Positions 37,429-49,549 of a stretch of DNA of 64,000 nt are shown piece by piece. The DNA comes from Rhyacophila brunnea (Eukaryota > Arthropoda > Insecta > Trichoptera > Rhyacophilidae). Numbering within the stretch: position 1 is the first letter of the stretch; each line of letters opens with the position of its first letter. The position numbers and the translations under genes were made by a program. The stretch covers positions 496,001 to 560,000 of the forward strand of contig JAGYXB010000364.1 in assembly GCA_022495005.1 (NCBI GenBank), written 5' to 3'. The notes under the pieces were generated by a model. It did no database searches. It was not told the DNA's origin and saw nothing but the letters and a program-made list of their open reading frames with translations.

Positions 37429-37750
37429 GAGTGTGGTATGGAGAAAAGAGTAAAAATCACATAATACAACAATTAGCATATTAACAGACTATATATATGT
37501 ATTTTTATATCTATTATATTATGTAGAGTCCATTTAAGGCGCATCTGGCATGGATCAAAGGCTTGGTTTATAAATTAGAAAATAATAATATGAAATAAAA
37601 TTTACATACCTATTTTAATTCACCTTTATATTCTTCACTGATACATCCTGTAACAAAAGAGAAAAACATATTTTAAAGTTTTTCAACAATATACTATTTT
37701 TATACAAGACTCTCATGAAATCATAGAGATTAAGACATTAATAATAACAA

Positions 37751-38088
37751 GATAAAAAGATTTTTTTATATAAGTACAACGTTTTTAAATTTCCTGTTGA
37801 ATTATTATTTTGTTATTGTGATTTATTATTTTTTAAATACAAACTTGTACTTGATATGAAGTAAATAAAAAACAAACAAATACAGAATACTGAAATGTCA
37901 TTTTGACATTTCATTTTGATTTCCATAGTAACGCACGTATATATTAATAATTTAGTTGCTAGGACCACCCCCTTAGCAACCAATAATAGTCTTTTACTTT
38001 TTACGGATTTTTCTGAAATAACTTCCCATACAAAACAGAATTAACTGAAAATGAATTCAATTCTATTTATGATGACAAAAAGTATTAT
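37751..38088 (+). mobile_element. MITE family 2, partial copy
   Basis: Starts GATAAAAAGATTTTTTTATA and runs through the GTTGCTAGGACC and AACTGAAAATGAATTC blocks. It breaks off where a family 3 element begins; the right third is missing. Confidence 0.8.
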
Positions 38089-38089
38089 A

Positions 38090-38907
38090 AAGTAAAGGAA
38101 GCTTTTGTTCTATTTTCAAAGCATGATCCTGGACATACCTTAAACGTTGTAGATAATCTATTTATATAATTTTAAAGCCTTATTATCCTTTATATTTATT
38201 TTAAACATTTGATGACTGCATAAAGTATTTTTATTACATAAAATAGTATTCTTTTAAACCTCTCGCTCTAATGTTTTAGAATATAGTCATATTTCCGTAC
38301 ATAAATGTGCAGTAGTGTTAAGATTTTTTACACTTATTAAATTTTAAATGCATTAATAAGCCATCTATATAATTTATATCGACATTATTATAGTGAAATA
38401 TTTACGATAAAAAATTATATTGATAATCTCTGTGATCCCAAATTTGACAAGAATTAGGCATTTTATTATTCAAAAAATCGGCAAGATTAACACATTTGAA
38501 GATGATTCTAAAGATACTTAATTTAAACTATGTTTTTGACCATTCAAGTGTGATAAACATCTTATGAATAATGATTGCTTTATAATAATTATTGACCTAA
38601 GAATAAGGTAGTGTTTTTTTGAAATACGCCATTACTTTTGGCATTCCCCAGTGGTTAAGCTACAACATACGGCCGTAGCCATAAATTTACAAACGTTAAT
38701 TAAAGTTGGGAGTAAAATTATGTTAACGCGCGTGTTTGAACATGTACCGTTTAAAAAAAATCGGTTAGGTAAAATAAATATAAAGGATAATAAGGCTTCA
38801 AAATTATATAAATAGATTATCTATAACGTTTAAGGTATGTCCAGGATCATGCTTTGAAAATGGGAAAAAGCTCCATTTTGACCCACGCTGAGCACGTCCG
38901 CCCTTAA
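38090..38907. mobile_element. Long-TIR MITE family 3, copy b
   Basis: AAGCATGATCCTGGACATAC at the left and its complement at the right start terminal repeats of about 95 bp. The right end extends to GCACGTCCGCCC followed by TTAA (38904-38907), matching the left end of copy a. The outer left end is lost. Confidence 0.85.
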
Positions 38908-38909
38908 TA

Positions 38910-39740
38910 GCGGATTTCAAACTTTTTCTCGGCTTTTTTATTTTTTAACTTTCTTCCTTCAACTTTCTTTCAAAAGATTTTACATTCTAAGACACTCTTG
39001 GGAATCACATCGTTGGAATATCACTGTTTATGATTATAACTTATATACGCCTCTAACACCAATCACAAAAGCATAGACATTACACTATAAATTAGCATAG
39101 ATTCGCTCAAACTAGCCCATTTCAGTAACCACTAGACCGTACTACATGTCGCTGCGTGTCAAATGATTGTCATGTGCACGTGGCGTTATGGTTCATGTAT
39201 GTATTTACTCAACGGTAAGGATAACATACATCTTTATTCCCATATCTTTTCTAGGCTCGACATTATACTCTTAGATTCAAGGCAGATAATAATTTAGAGA
39301 GAAAAAATCATAAATTATACTATAAATTTGATTGGTTTGTCTCCATTTGCAGAAAAGCATTTGCATAAGCAGAAAATATTGGTTACAAAAATTGTCTGTC
39401 ATTATGTTACGTTATAACTGAAAAACTATTAGAGCAATATTAATGACATTTATATCGGTTATAGACCTCATTGTTGGTAGTTGGTAGTTTTAACTTAAAC
39501 TCTACACAACATTTCTCGTGAGTAGGTAATGTCGTCGGATAGCAGCGGTGGACTGATGAGGTAAAGTGCGGGTAGAGAATAGCGCGCCTACATTCAACAG
39601 TTTGTTATCGATCGCGCGGGTTTATCTAGTTTAACATTGACGTATGTGACTTAATTTTTTATTGGGTGTTGACATTGCTATTCCGTGAGAATTGATGGAC
39701 TACCTACTGCTTATACGAATCCGGAAATTTGTACGTAAAC
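38910..39740. other. Intergenic DNA, no gene recognised
   Basis: No clear repeat or coding signal. Confidence 0.45.
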
Positions 39741-39747
39741 AGTTCAC

Positions 39748-40092
39748 CGCAGGACACTTATTCGTGCGCCGTAGTCGTAAAACATGAGTTCGTGTAAAAT
39801 TTAATCAAATGACGAGTTCTTCGTTGAACATTTCACCGTGGAGTATATTTTTGTACGTATGCTACAACATGTGGCGAATTTTATGACTTTACTAGGTTAG
39901 GTTAGGTTAGGTTAGGGTTTATCTAATTGGAACAGTACTATTTGCAAACTATCGCCGCATTTTGTAAGATACGTACAAATGTATTCCACGGTGAAATGTC
40001 CAACGAAGAACTCGTCATTTGATAAAATGTTATACGAACTCATGTTTCACGTACTGCGGCTCACGAATAAGTGTCCCACGATGGACTGCATT
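39748..40092. repeat. Long fold-back element with central TTAGG array
   Basis: Arms of about 130-140 bp (39750-39880 and 39952-40090) are reverse complements with few mismatches, sharing GACACTTATTCGTG, GACGAGTTCTTCGTTG and ATTTCACCGTGGA. Between them at 39893-39917 are five contiguous TTAGG units (first one truncated). Confidence 0.88.
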
Positions 40093-40921
40093 AGTACAAT
40101 TTACATGTAACCCTGCTTATATGCGGTAGATAAAAGAGAATAATATTATTTTGACTCTGTAATTCTTAAAATTTTGGTTTTTCATCAGAGGTGCTGAAAA
40201 ATGTCGCCTGCTCGAGTTTTCAGTAGATGTACTTGTTAGGTTTTTAAGATTGGTAAGAAAAAAAAGAACACATTTTAGTATTTTTGGAAAATTATTTAGA
40301 TCCGGTTCGTAAAATTTTCTATTTCGAGCAACTGATCTGAAAAGGAAAGAAATAACACCGTGCGCCTGTCAAATATTAAATACAATAAATCACACCCAAG
40401 AAAACCTGGGTACATCAGCTTGTCTAAAATAAAGTTGAAACATAGGCTAGTACTACGCGTTTGGCAGATACCTACGTCAAGTTTTAAAGAATTAAATGTG
40501 ATAGATTTTCATGTAGTATTCAATAAATTTGAGCCAATTATAACGAATCTAAAATAATGACGAATAGATATTAGGCAGGGGCGCCCCAAGTGATGGTGTT
40601 AGGCGTGTGTATCACCCGGGCGACATGATTTAGGGAGCGACAAAATTCCGAAAAAAATGATATTAAATATGATATTAAATTACATAACTAAATGTTATGG
40701 TGAAATATATGAAATATTTACACACGTCGCTTTCTGTTTAAGGGCGATAAAACGAGGAATATGAGCGATTTATACAGCTATTAATTACATATTATGTTAT
40801 AGAACGGCGGGATCATTTTTATATTTAAACTGACTTTATTCGAAGGTAATAGGTATATATTATAAGTTTGATTTGATAGTAGTTGAATGCAGTCAATGCG
40901 TCCTTCTTTAAGAGCATACAT

Positions 40922-41259
40922 TAGTAAAACGGAAAATAGTTTTCAACAATAGGTGGGACGTAATTTCGCACTCGTTGCCAATCGGAAAGCGATAGTCGAG
41001 CTGTGAGCACGTCACTTTGTTTTGTGATGGTGTCGAAGGAATATATTCTTAAATCGTGTAAAGATGACTAAAAAACGTTACTCATTTACGAAAACATGTC
41101 AATGCATATATTGTTATTATAACTAATATAACAATAAACATAACATTAAATTGACGCATGCTGAATTTGTATGATAAATTATGTTTTGTTCGTCACGCGT
41201 CGTTTGCACAATCGCGTAGTCACGATCTTTTTAGACCATGCTTCGGCTGAAGTATAACC
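40922..41259. mobile_element. TTAA-flanked MITE (family 4), copy b, inverted
   Basis: TTAA at 40918-40921 and 41260-41263. The interior is the reverse complement of 13534-13897 with moderate divergence. Confidence 0.8.
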
Positions 41260-41574
41260 TTAAGGTTCAATTAAAACTAAACTGAAAAGCTATTTTAATT
41301 ATATATAAAACAAACTTTATTAATATTATGCATGACATTCTTAGACATTTAGTTTGATAAGAAAATTGGATACCTATACAATCCGTTAGAATGATATTTG
41401 AAAGAATGAGCGATAAAGATGCATTGTATTTCAGAAGTCTTATAAGAACAATGGTGCGATAAAGCATATATATGCTTGCTTATTAATCCTTGATAAGAAT
41501 AAAAATGAACATAGGCTCAAAGCTGCGGGGCTATAACACATATTATTATATTCTTAGTTGATATCCACGCATTT

Positions 41575-41832
41575 ACGTGACTGGGACACGTATTCCGGAT
41601 GCCGCCAAAGAGTGCGGCACTTCGTACCCTTGTGGCACAGCATCAAGAGTTCCGTCGCCGTGGCCGTCCCTCCCTCACCCTGCAGCGGTGCTACAAAAGA
41701 GACCTACGTGCTGCAGGTCTGATATGGCGGGAGGCGCAGGAGTTGGCGATGGACCGAGGGAAGTGGTGCCAACTTGTGCTTGCCCTATACCCCAATGTTG
41801 GGACGTGATAGGGTGGAAGAAGAAGAAGTTGA
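41575..41832 (+). mobile_element. LINE 3' end
   Basis: The frame through 41599-41808 reads GHVFRMPPKSAALRTL, then RRRGRPSLTLQRCYKRDLRA and MDRGKWCQLV, the typical end of a non-LTR polyprotein. After the stop a GAAGAAGAAG tail follows at about 41817-41827. A different LINE lineage from the one at 6905-7862, judging from the sequence. Confidence 0.75.
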
Positions 41833-42439
41833 TATCTCTGATATATAACTAATACATCACAGTTGTATACAAAATATCGAAAATCGTTCTTTCAAAGTCT
41901 CAATAGGATGGGCCAGTGTCCTAGTATAACAATTAATAAATTGTTACTGAAAAAATATAATTATTTATAATACAAAGGGCGCGTAAAAAAATTAACTGAG
42001 GCATGCTTCATGAATTTGTTTTATATAAGCAGCAAAATTTTCTTATTATGTCATTAAATATTTCTTTTATAAATTTTGCTTCTATACTCCGTTGAAACAC
42101 TTAGATTATTTTAAATCACTTCATTCAGAATGTTATATATTATTTAAAAGTAAAAACATTTCATTATTTTTTATATTATGAATATTTTGATGGCGGTGAA
42201 ATAATTAAAAAATATCTTTCTGTTTGGAGGGCGGCTATTTTGGTCTGGTACCTGGGCGGGTCACCCTTAGGGCGGCCCTGATAATAGGTTTTGAAACTGT
42301 TTGAAAATGCATCCAGTGTACATTGTGAAGCAAATGGAGAGATTTTCTTTGATCTTGTCCCAAATGTCCAAACTCGAGCTGTTATTGGTCGAGCCGATTC
42401 GAAAGCAACAAACGTCCGATTGATTGCTTTGTTTGTCCA

Positions 42440-42530
42440 TCCTAGACGCCTTGGGCTAGCCAGGACTCAATCCTTTTACCTTCGATAAATTAATCGAGCG
42501 TCGGCCGTGCTGACCTCTCTCGAGGCCGCT
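42440..42530 (-). mobile_element. tRNA-like SINE head
   Basis: Complement of a B-box-like GGATTGAGTCCTGGC at 42459-42473, next to GAGCGTCGGCCGTGCTG, which resembles a complementary D-arm region. Weak. Confidence 0.4.
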
Positions 42531-42849
42531 CAGAACGAACTCACTACAGCGTCATTTCAGTAAACCTTTTGCACCCAAAGTAACGAGGCATATTCAATTA
42601 TTCAGATAGCGTTTACCTAATGAATACTAAGCCAAAAATAAATAGGCAGCATACTAACGTACAATTTACCTTTTTGCATAGGTATACAATACAAACATGA
42701 GTTTACTTACTAAATGAAATTATCTTTCAAAAAAGTTTACCCTAAAATACATAATATAATAAGTGTGTATGGTACTATATAGGTACTTTCTGGTTTTTAT
42801 ATAAAAACATACCAAAAATAAACATAAGTTTAGGTTGGTATATAAGGTT

Positions 42850-43308
42850 TCGTAAGACTACAATATAGTGTTTGTTAGTTTTTAAAATTCAATTAAACCT
42901 TGCCTAATCCAAACTATGGTATATAATAGTAGAAAAAAATATTCCTTTATCTATAAAATATCTAAAATTATGCCATTAAATATAATTTATAGATACACGA
43001 TTATTTTTTATCGATTATGGTTTTATTAGGCATGGCTTAATGAATTTAAAAAAAAAACTAAAAAACACCATCTGTTATATTCTTAATTCAACGAAAACAA
43101 ATAAGTATGACTGGAAAAGTGTGCACTATTTTGTCGGATGCCCCATAGCACATCTGAAGCAGGGTTTAATTGAATTTTTAAAAAACTAACCACCGCCATC
43201 TACAAATTGTATTATTAGTTCAATGAAAACAAATACGTGTGACTGACAAAGTTTAGTGTGCACTATTTATGAAGAATCTTAACAACCAACCTCCACCCCT
43301 CGCCACTG
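42850..43308. mobile_element. hAT-like MITE family 1, copy e (left end missing)
   Basis: The interior from AGACTACAATATAGTG to the right end CCCCTCGCCACTG. The left terminal repeat is absent. Confidence 0.8.
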
Positions 43309-43396
43309 GTATAGGGTTACCTATAGATATTTAGCAAAGAATATTACGTTATCGTTACATTAGATTACATGAATTGTTTGCATTATTTATTATTAT

Positions 43397-43824
43397 TACA
43401 ACGTTTTTCTTAGCTCGTATTCTTATTTGTCCGGTGGTTGTTTGCTCAGTACAAATCTTGCAATTGATTTTTAACTAACTTGTCGACTAGCTAGACATTT
43501 GAAACTTTTTGAATATATCAGAACACGATGCCAATGCATTTTTTTAATACTTTTAGCCATCTTTAAGTTGAATTTAATTCATTTTCAATTAATTCTGTCT
43601 TGTATAAAAAGTTATTTCGATACCATTATTGGTTGCTAGGGGGTCCTAGCAACTAAATTATTAATATATACGTGCGTTACTATGGAAATCAATATGAAAT
43701 GACATTTCATTATTCAGTATTTCTATCAAGTACAATTTTTTTTGATCGTTAAAGCTGGTCAAGTTAAGTTTATATGATTTAACATACAATTTAAAAACGT
43801 TGTATATAAAAAGTTCTTTTTATC
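43397..43824 (-). mobile_element. MITE family 2, complete inverted copy
   Basis: ACAACGTTTTTCTTAGC at one end and GTTCTTTTTATC at the other; full-length match to 21329-21775. Confidence 0.85.
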
Positions 43825-43829
43825 ATGTA

Positions 43830-44465
43830 ATTTTATGTTAAGTAACGTTACGTCGGTCATTATCAAACAGTGCAAAACGAGGTTGACGAAAATTTTTGTT
43901 TTTTGTCGTTCACATATTATTATTTATTATTCATAATAATATAGTTTTCCAAATTCAAATAAGCGTGTTCTTTATATATTTTTTTTGGTTTTTGTTTAAA
44001 TAATGATTATGGCAATCCTGTATAATATGTAAAATTTACAAAAAATGATTAACAATTAAAAATTTCTGCTATTCCACGGAACATAGTTTTCAAAAAGTTC
44101 TTCGAAAGTTTTACGTTTCAATATTACATTTTTTTTTCTCCTTAAACGCTTTAATTAAAACATATATATATTTTTAAAGTTTCACTTTTTAGTTTGTAGA
44201 ATTTAAATAATCTGGCTCAAAGTTAGATAAGACATTCTTTGCTGTATTATAAATACATATTTTTAACAACAATATAACCATTAAATAGTTTTCATAATAA
44301 TACTAATTTGTTCTCCATGACTGGAAAATCTGGTTAAATTATTCATTTTCAATCAAATTAGATTCACTTTGATTTTGACAACTACGTAATATTACCACGT
44401 AGTTTTGGCGGGAAAATTTGTATATATAGGCATGGCATTGGTTTCAACCCATTTAGCTCATGTAA
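43830..44465. other. AT-rich intergenic DNA
   Basis: No gene, RNA or repeat recognised. Confidence 0.45.
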
Positions 44466-44469
44466 ATTT

Positions 44470-44560
44470 AATACAATTTCGAGATTCAACCAGCGACCCA
44501 CAGATTAAAAAGGCAAGTATTCAGTGCTTCACTGTATTGCAGGCGCTTGGCTCCTTTTAT
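44470..44560 (-). mobile_element. tRNA-like SINE head
   Basis: The minus strand reads GGAGCCAAGCGCCTGCAATAC, then GGTCGCTGGTTGAATCTCG with a GGTTGAATC B-box core. The 3' body is not recognised. Confidence 0.5.
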
Positions 44561-44654
44561 ATATATATATCGATACTCATATAAAAGAATTATACCAAAA
44601 TACAAATTCGCGTATCTAAATCGGCCCTAGATGGTGTGAACTGATGTTCAATTT

Positions 44655-44952
44655 TTTGGAGCTAAGGCCTCACGAAATCGTGTCGCTACATTTCAAAATC
44701 AGCCAAGTCCACCTTTAGGTATTTTTGACTTTTTTGTGAATTGCTGAAGAACTACTGCTTTCTAACATTTCTCCATTATCAAAATGTGGAATTTATTAAT
44801 TTGAAATATTCTATACTCGAAATAATATATACTTTCACCCTTGTGACTGTGTATTTGAGAAAACAAAAAGCTGTTTGTCTCTTATTCATCTATTATGGAC
44901 TTGGCTGATTTTGAAATCTTGCGACACAATCATCCAAAGCCTCTTGCATAAA
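44655..44952. mobile_element. MITE with about 50-bp inverted ends
   Basis: ATTTCAAAATCAGCCAAGTC in the left arm (44690-44713) pairs exactly with the right arm (44895-44918). The outer TGTGTCGC / GGCCT region pairs imperfectly. Confidence 0.7.
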
Positions 44953-45179
44953 ACAGAATTGCACCGTCGACATTTTTTATTACCAGTCTTACGTAAGCTT
45001 AAGGTTTTACATTACTATTCTAGAATCTGGATACTCGACTGTTAATAGACAATATTTTGTCGCAACTTACTTTTGTTTAATATGGAACCTCCTAAAACTC
45101 CTTACTAGGAAATTATTTAGACAAAAATAATTTAAGTTACATTATCAGTAAAAGACGAATATAGACATTATGTAACTAG

Positions 45180-45362
45180 AAGTTGTGACCGAGAAACCTT
45201 ATCTCGAGAATTCTCGAGAAATAATTAAAAAATCTCGAGAAAATAATTTTCCAAAGTCTTGAGAATTCTTATTTCTCGAGAAATTGCCTATCGCAATAGG
45301 AATTTTAAAAGAGTAAATGAAATTTCTCAAGAAAATTTAATTTCTTGAGAAATCACAAACTA
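45180..45362. repeat. Palindromic CTCGAGAATTC repeat cluster 1
   Basis: Contains the perfect 18-bp palindrome TCTCGAGAATTCTCGAGA (45202-45219) and many TCTCGAGAAAT or TCTTGAGAAAT variants on both strands within 180 bp. Related clusters lie at 53715-53815 and 55605-55670. Confidence 0.75.
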
Positions 45363-45369
45363 TATACAT

Positions 45370-46560
45370 AACATAATGTAATAGTGGTCGCAATATATAA
45401 ATCTATCTGCGTCGTTTATTATAATTACTTATGCATTCAAAACCTGTAGTAATCCGTACGTAAATATATCATATGTTCATAATATAAAATATCGTGACAC
45501 CTACCGGCAAATTATTATGACAAATCAACAAATTGCACAGAGTTTGAAGACTCACCATGATCAATCAAATTTTATTTGAGATAGGTATGTTTAAAAATAA
45601 ATTAAAACTTCTTATGGTTTTTTTTTGTTTGGGATTAAATTAAATTTTAAGAAATAATAAACATCACATCATATTTTCTTAATTCTACTGTTGGGGTCAC
45701 TCGTGTGTAGGGTGTTCGATGTGTAGGTAGAGGATGATGATAATGACGAAGTCTACGATGTAGTAGGGTGAGATTTATTAGCAGCGTATCGGTACAGTAG
45801 TATATTATACATGATAGTTACTAGCTAAGTACTCTGATTCGAGTGACATTGAGATAAATTGTTCTTCGTTATTTATACAATAAAAATTAACACATTAACA
45901 TTAAAATTCTGTTACATAATCATATTGAACTATATATAGAGTCAGCGTTTTAAATTGAGTAGCGAAAAGAAATATTATTTGTTATTACAGTTGTAAGAAA
46001 ATACTATGAGAAATGTTTATTCAGATCATACACCGTAATGGTAGATTTAATGTGCTGTGATATGATGTAATAATACACCGTCTCTCATTTCGCCTAATCG
46101 ACTTGCTGGTCTAGCTGCGTTGTTTACTGGAAATGGATTGGGAATATATTACTGCAAAGTAATTTGATATTTTTATAAACAATAGATATTCGATCGCTTA
46201 TTATTCTGCAGCTACACTACGATATTATTCTACTATTTTTATTATAATAAGTCCTGTAAGTACCTATCTTTGCAGTATGATCTCCATAGCCAACAATCTT
46301 TCAAAATTCACTCTTCACCACCGCGTAATATGTGAGTATAATATTATTCAACAATAATAAAATTTTCTTCGATCCTTCAAAACATTTCAATGCAATCGTA
46401 ATATAATGAGTCACTTAAAAATCATTAGCGGTCAATAGGTAACCAAGATGTCACGCAAGACCGTTTGTCGTAAATCGAAAGTGAAACTATATTATATTAA
46501 ATAGGTAAGGTGACAAAATAAATAAAAACAAATAGAGACAGAAATGACCAAGTGAACTGA
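45370..46560. other. AT-rich intergenic DNA
   Basis: No gene, RNA or repeat recognised. Confidence 0.45.
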
Positions 46561-46564
46561 CTAA

Positions 46565-47400
46565 ACGGTGTGACCGCGAACGTGCCGCGGAATATTGACC
46601 GGCAATCGGGAGAGGTCCTGCATACAAATTCGCCCAATCTCTGGCAAGTCCTTTTCGGAACGATGACCACAGAGAATTTGATAATGTTACACTGTGCTGT
46701 TGCGTTTCGACAACGGAAAACAATGTTCACGTTATTTATTATTTTACCATTTGATAACTTTCACGTAAATATTCTTTTGGAAATAAGACAGCTGCGATTT
46801 TATTTGACGCAAATGACGCAATGCATTAGTCAAAATTTTTTAAAAAGAGTATCTAAGGCTTTGTCTAGATGGCAACTGGCGACCTCATTGAGCCGTCCAT
46901 ATTTATCTACTTTTTTAAGGTTAATGGCCCCACGAAACCACACTCAGTCTTAATCGGGCGTATCATAGAACCCCACGTCTGGTGTGAAGCATCATTTTTT
47001 TTTATAACTGGGAATGTTTCAGGAGCAGTTACCCAAAACTAAAATCGCCATGCACTCAAATGTGTTCACATGTATATGCGGTCACGTATATGTGTCATCT
47101 TCCAAGCGGTCGCCAGACTCTCGAGTACGCGCGTCTTGTGCCTCGAGGAGTCTATGATGTCGACCACCTCACTGCTCGAGAAGACTTTTTTAATGCCAAT
47201 TCAAAAATTAATTACATCACCTAGCTTGTACACTGCCAAGAATATATCTTGCCAGTATATCGTGACATATTAAATCTCAAAGGAGCCGTGTGTCACGATT
47301 GACTATTCGGTCTTTCTTCTCGGACTCTCGCTAGTTTTTTTATGCCCATTCAAAAGTTAATTCACCTAGCTTGTAGACTGCCATATGAATTGCGTCATAC
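46565..47400. repeat. Repeat-derived DNA with a local duplication
   Basis: 46925-47025 matches 320-415 inverted. 47186-47240 and 47335-47385 are imperfect copies (ATTCAAAA-TTAATT, then CACCTAGCTTGTA). A 127-codon frame at 46570-46953 overlaps the repeat and lacks any protein signature; I do not call it a gene. Confidence 0.5.
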
Positions 47401-47456
47401 GAGTCATCTGGACAAGGCGTAAATTAGTAATAAAGTCATTAAATTATACATAAATC

Positions 47457-47660
47457 GGTACTGTTCGGTTATCAGGAATACAGCGGAAAACACATTTTGA
47501 AAATAGCCGATAAACTGGATTATTTGTAAGGTTAACCTAACCTAACCTAACCTAACCCAATCTGACCTAACCTAAACTAACCCAAACTAACAAATAATCT
47601 AGTATATCGGGTATTTTCAAAATGTGTTTTCCGCTGTATTCCTGATAACCGAACAGTACC
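47457..47660. repeat. Fold-back element with central CCTAA array
   Basis: Arms of about 70 bp (47457-47527 and 47590-47660; ACTGTTCGGTTATCAGGAAT and complement, GAAAACACATTTTGAAAATA and complement). The spacer 47531-47585 is largely CCTAA and variants. Confidence 0.9.
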
Positions 47661-47664
47661 CAAA

Positions 47665-48165
47665 AATCTAAAAAAAATCGTATTTCTTACAAATTAATAT
47701 TTTGTTTTAAATAATATTGATTTATATTTTACAAAACAAAAGCTTTATGTTAAAATCAGTGACTTCTGGTGGAAGTAAATAGAAGACGTATAATAATATT
47801 CGCAATTTCTGCCTCAATTTGTTGTCTATTCTAACGGAATATCACTGGTTTTAATACCGTTGGATGATAGATGAGTGTTTGTTCTGTGAATTAATCTAAA
47901 TCGATCTTATTAAAAAAAATGTGAGAAATATGGTGAACTTTTTAGATGTTGCACCCCAATAATGACAAAGGAATTCGCCAGGGATGTATTTTTTTCCCTA
48001 GATCTTATTATAATGAGAACACTTAAGAATTGGAAAATGGCGTCGTTGTCGCAGGTAAAAAACTATCCAATTTCAGGTATCCGGATAAATTGTGCAAAAA
48101 TATCGCCACAGGGTTGAAAAAAAAGCAAACTGTTTGATGTAAGGATAGACATATCCAAGGAAAAA
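47665..48165. other. AT-rich intergenic DNA
   Basis: No gene recognised. Confidence 0.45.
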
Positions 48166-49545
48166 TGATACATCATAATAATACTAGCAAACATGCAACC
48201 CAGTCTACTGCTTGAAGATATAGAGATGCTCAGCCAATACCTTTATCTTGGGTAAAACAAATCTAAAAAAGATGGATGCAGGACTAATATTAAAAGGAGG
48301 ATAGCAGTGGTAAAAATGTCACATCGAAACTAATTTGGAAGAGCGAAAAATGTAACCAAAACGACTATAGTGTGTTCTACAAAAAGGTTTTGTCTTCTCG
48401 ATTTGTATATGCCTCTGAGACTTTGATGGTAACGGTTATAGAAAAGGATGTAGAGAATCTCGTGTATGGCCAAACGTCGAACGATTCCACAATCAGCGAA
48501 CTCCGATTTAAGATAGAATCTTTTAAGTTTTGCTTCGTCGGACTCTTCAGTTTTTTAGTAATTTAGCCCACTGAGAAAATGACAACATGGAAAAACTCAT
48601 GGTGTTCTCTCACTAAGCTCAGGTCGAAAGTGGTAATTGTGTAATATTGACAAAGAGCCTGCATGCCACTGCATGGCGAAAGGAATGCAATAAAGCCTTT
48701 GTCACGACTAGGGATTCCAATCCCGGGATCCTGAATCCCGAGCTATTTTCGATACCTATGAATTCCGGGATTGATAAACATAATCCCTGGATTTCGGGAT
48801 TGATTTTTTTTATAAATTTTTATGGAACATAAAATAAAAGCAAAAATATAACAGAAAAAATACTTTTAATAAAAAATAACTACATTAGAAATAAACTTGA
48901 GTTTGAATGAAATTTTATTTATAGTTTATACCCATGTGTAAGTTGCCGATTCATTTTATTTTTTCACATAAATTATTAAAAATGAAAAAGATTGGGAAAA
49001 AACAATGCTTCGCAGTTTTAACAAAGTAATTCCACCATGATCTCATACGTTTTACGGCAGTTTCACATTTGGCTGACTACTTAGATTTATGAAGCGGAAA
49101 GGCCATAAGTACGCCATGATAATTTGCTTTACTATTTTAAATATCGCTAATCCATTCATTAAGTCTTTACTATCAGAAACAGCAATCTTGTATTAATTCA
49201 CATTATTATTTATATATATTATATATAATATATATATATATATATTTAATATTATTTACTCCATTAAACTTATGTATTTCCAAGATTGAACGTAGATATA
49301 CAATATTAACAATAAATGTCTTAAATTTTATAAATTATACTAGATTTATTTTTGACCGATTTTATCAATGTTATGTGTGAATATAAAAATTTTATATTAA
49401 CGATGGAAAAAAATGCCAATCCCGGGATTGTCAAATTGTAATCCCGAAATCCCTGGGTCAAAATTTTGGCTCGGGATTGGATTCCCTAGTCACGATCCTT
49501 AGAACCTATCGAAGAAGAAGAAAACTACCATCAAGTAGACGCTGA
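48166..49545 (+). mobile_element. Decayed LINE 3' region, split by a hAT insertion
   Basis: 48200-48707 retains fragments of the post-RT region (SQYLYLG, then NIKRRIAVV) broken by many stops. After the hAT element the LINE resumes at CACGATCCTTAGAACC (49491) and ends in GAAGAAGAAGAAAA (about 49510). Confidence 0.7.
48708..49488. mobile_element. Non-autonomous hAT element in the LINE tail
   Basis: 781 bp. Ends are TAGGGATTCCAATCCC and the complement TAGGGAATCCAATCCC. The target GTCACGAC (48700-48707) is repeated as GTCACGAT (49489-49496). Both sub-terminal regions are crowded with ATCCC/GGGAT motifs. An AT microsatellite sits inside at about 49210-49250. No transposase. Confidence 0.9.
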
Positions 49546-49549
49546 CTCT

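Larger units (their letters stand above)
40576..42280. mobile_element. Composite hAT-like element with 8-bp target duplication
   Basis: Ends are CAGGGGCGCCCCAAGTGA and the complement of the right end, CAGGGCCGCCCTAAGGGTGA. Flanks ATATTAGG (40568-40575) and ATAATAGG (42281-42288) match at 7 of 8 bases. It has no transposase, but holds a TTAA MITE (40922-41259) and a LINE 3' end (about 41575-41832). Confidence 0.8.

Noticed and set aside
39893..39917. Chromosome end or interstitial telomere from a fusion
   Set aside because: The array is only five units, lies between inverted arms, and similar tracts occur at two other loci in the window.
45202..45219. Heat-shock element array
   Set aside because: TTC and GAA blocks are spaced by 4 or 0 bases, not the 2 needed for a canonical nTTCnnGAAn element.
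46570..46953. 127-codon plus-strand frame
   Set aside because: Its end overlaps a dispersed repeat, it competes with overlapping antisense frames, and it has no recognisable domain.
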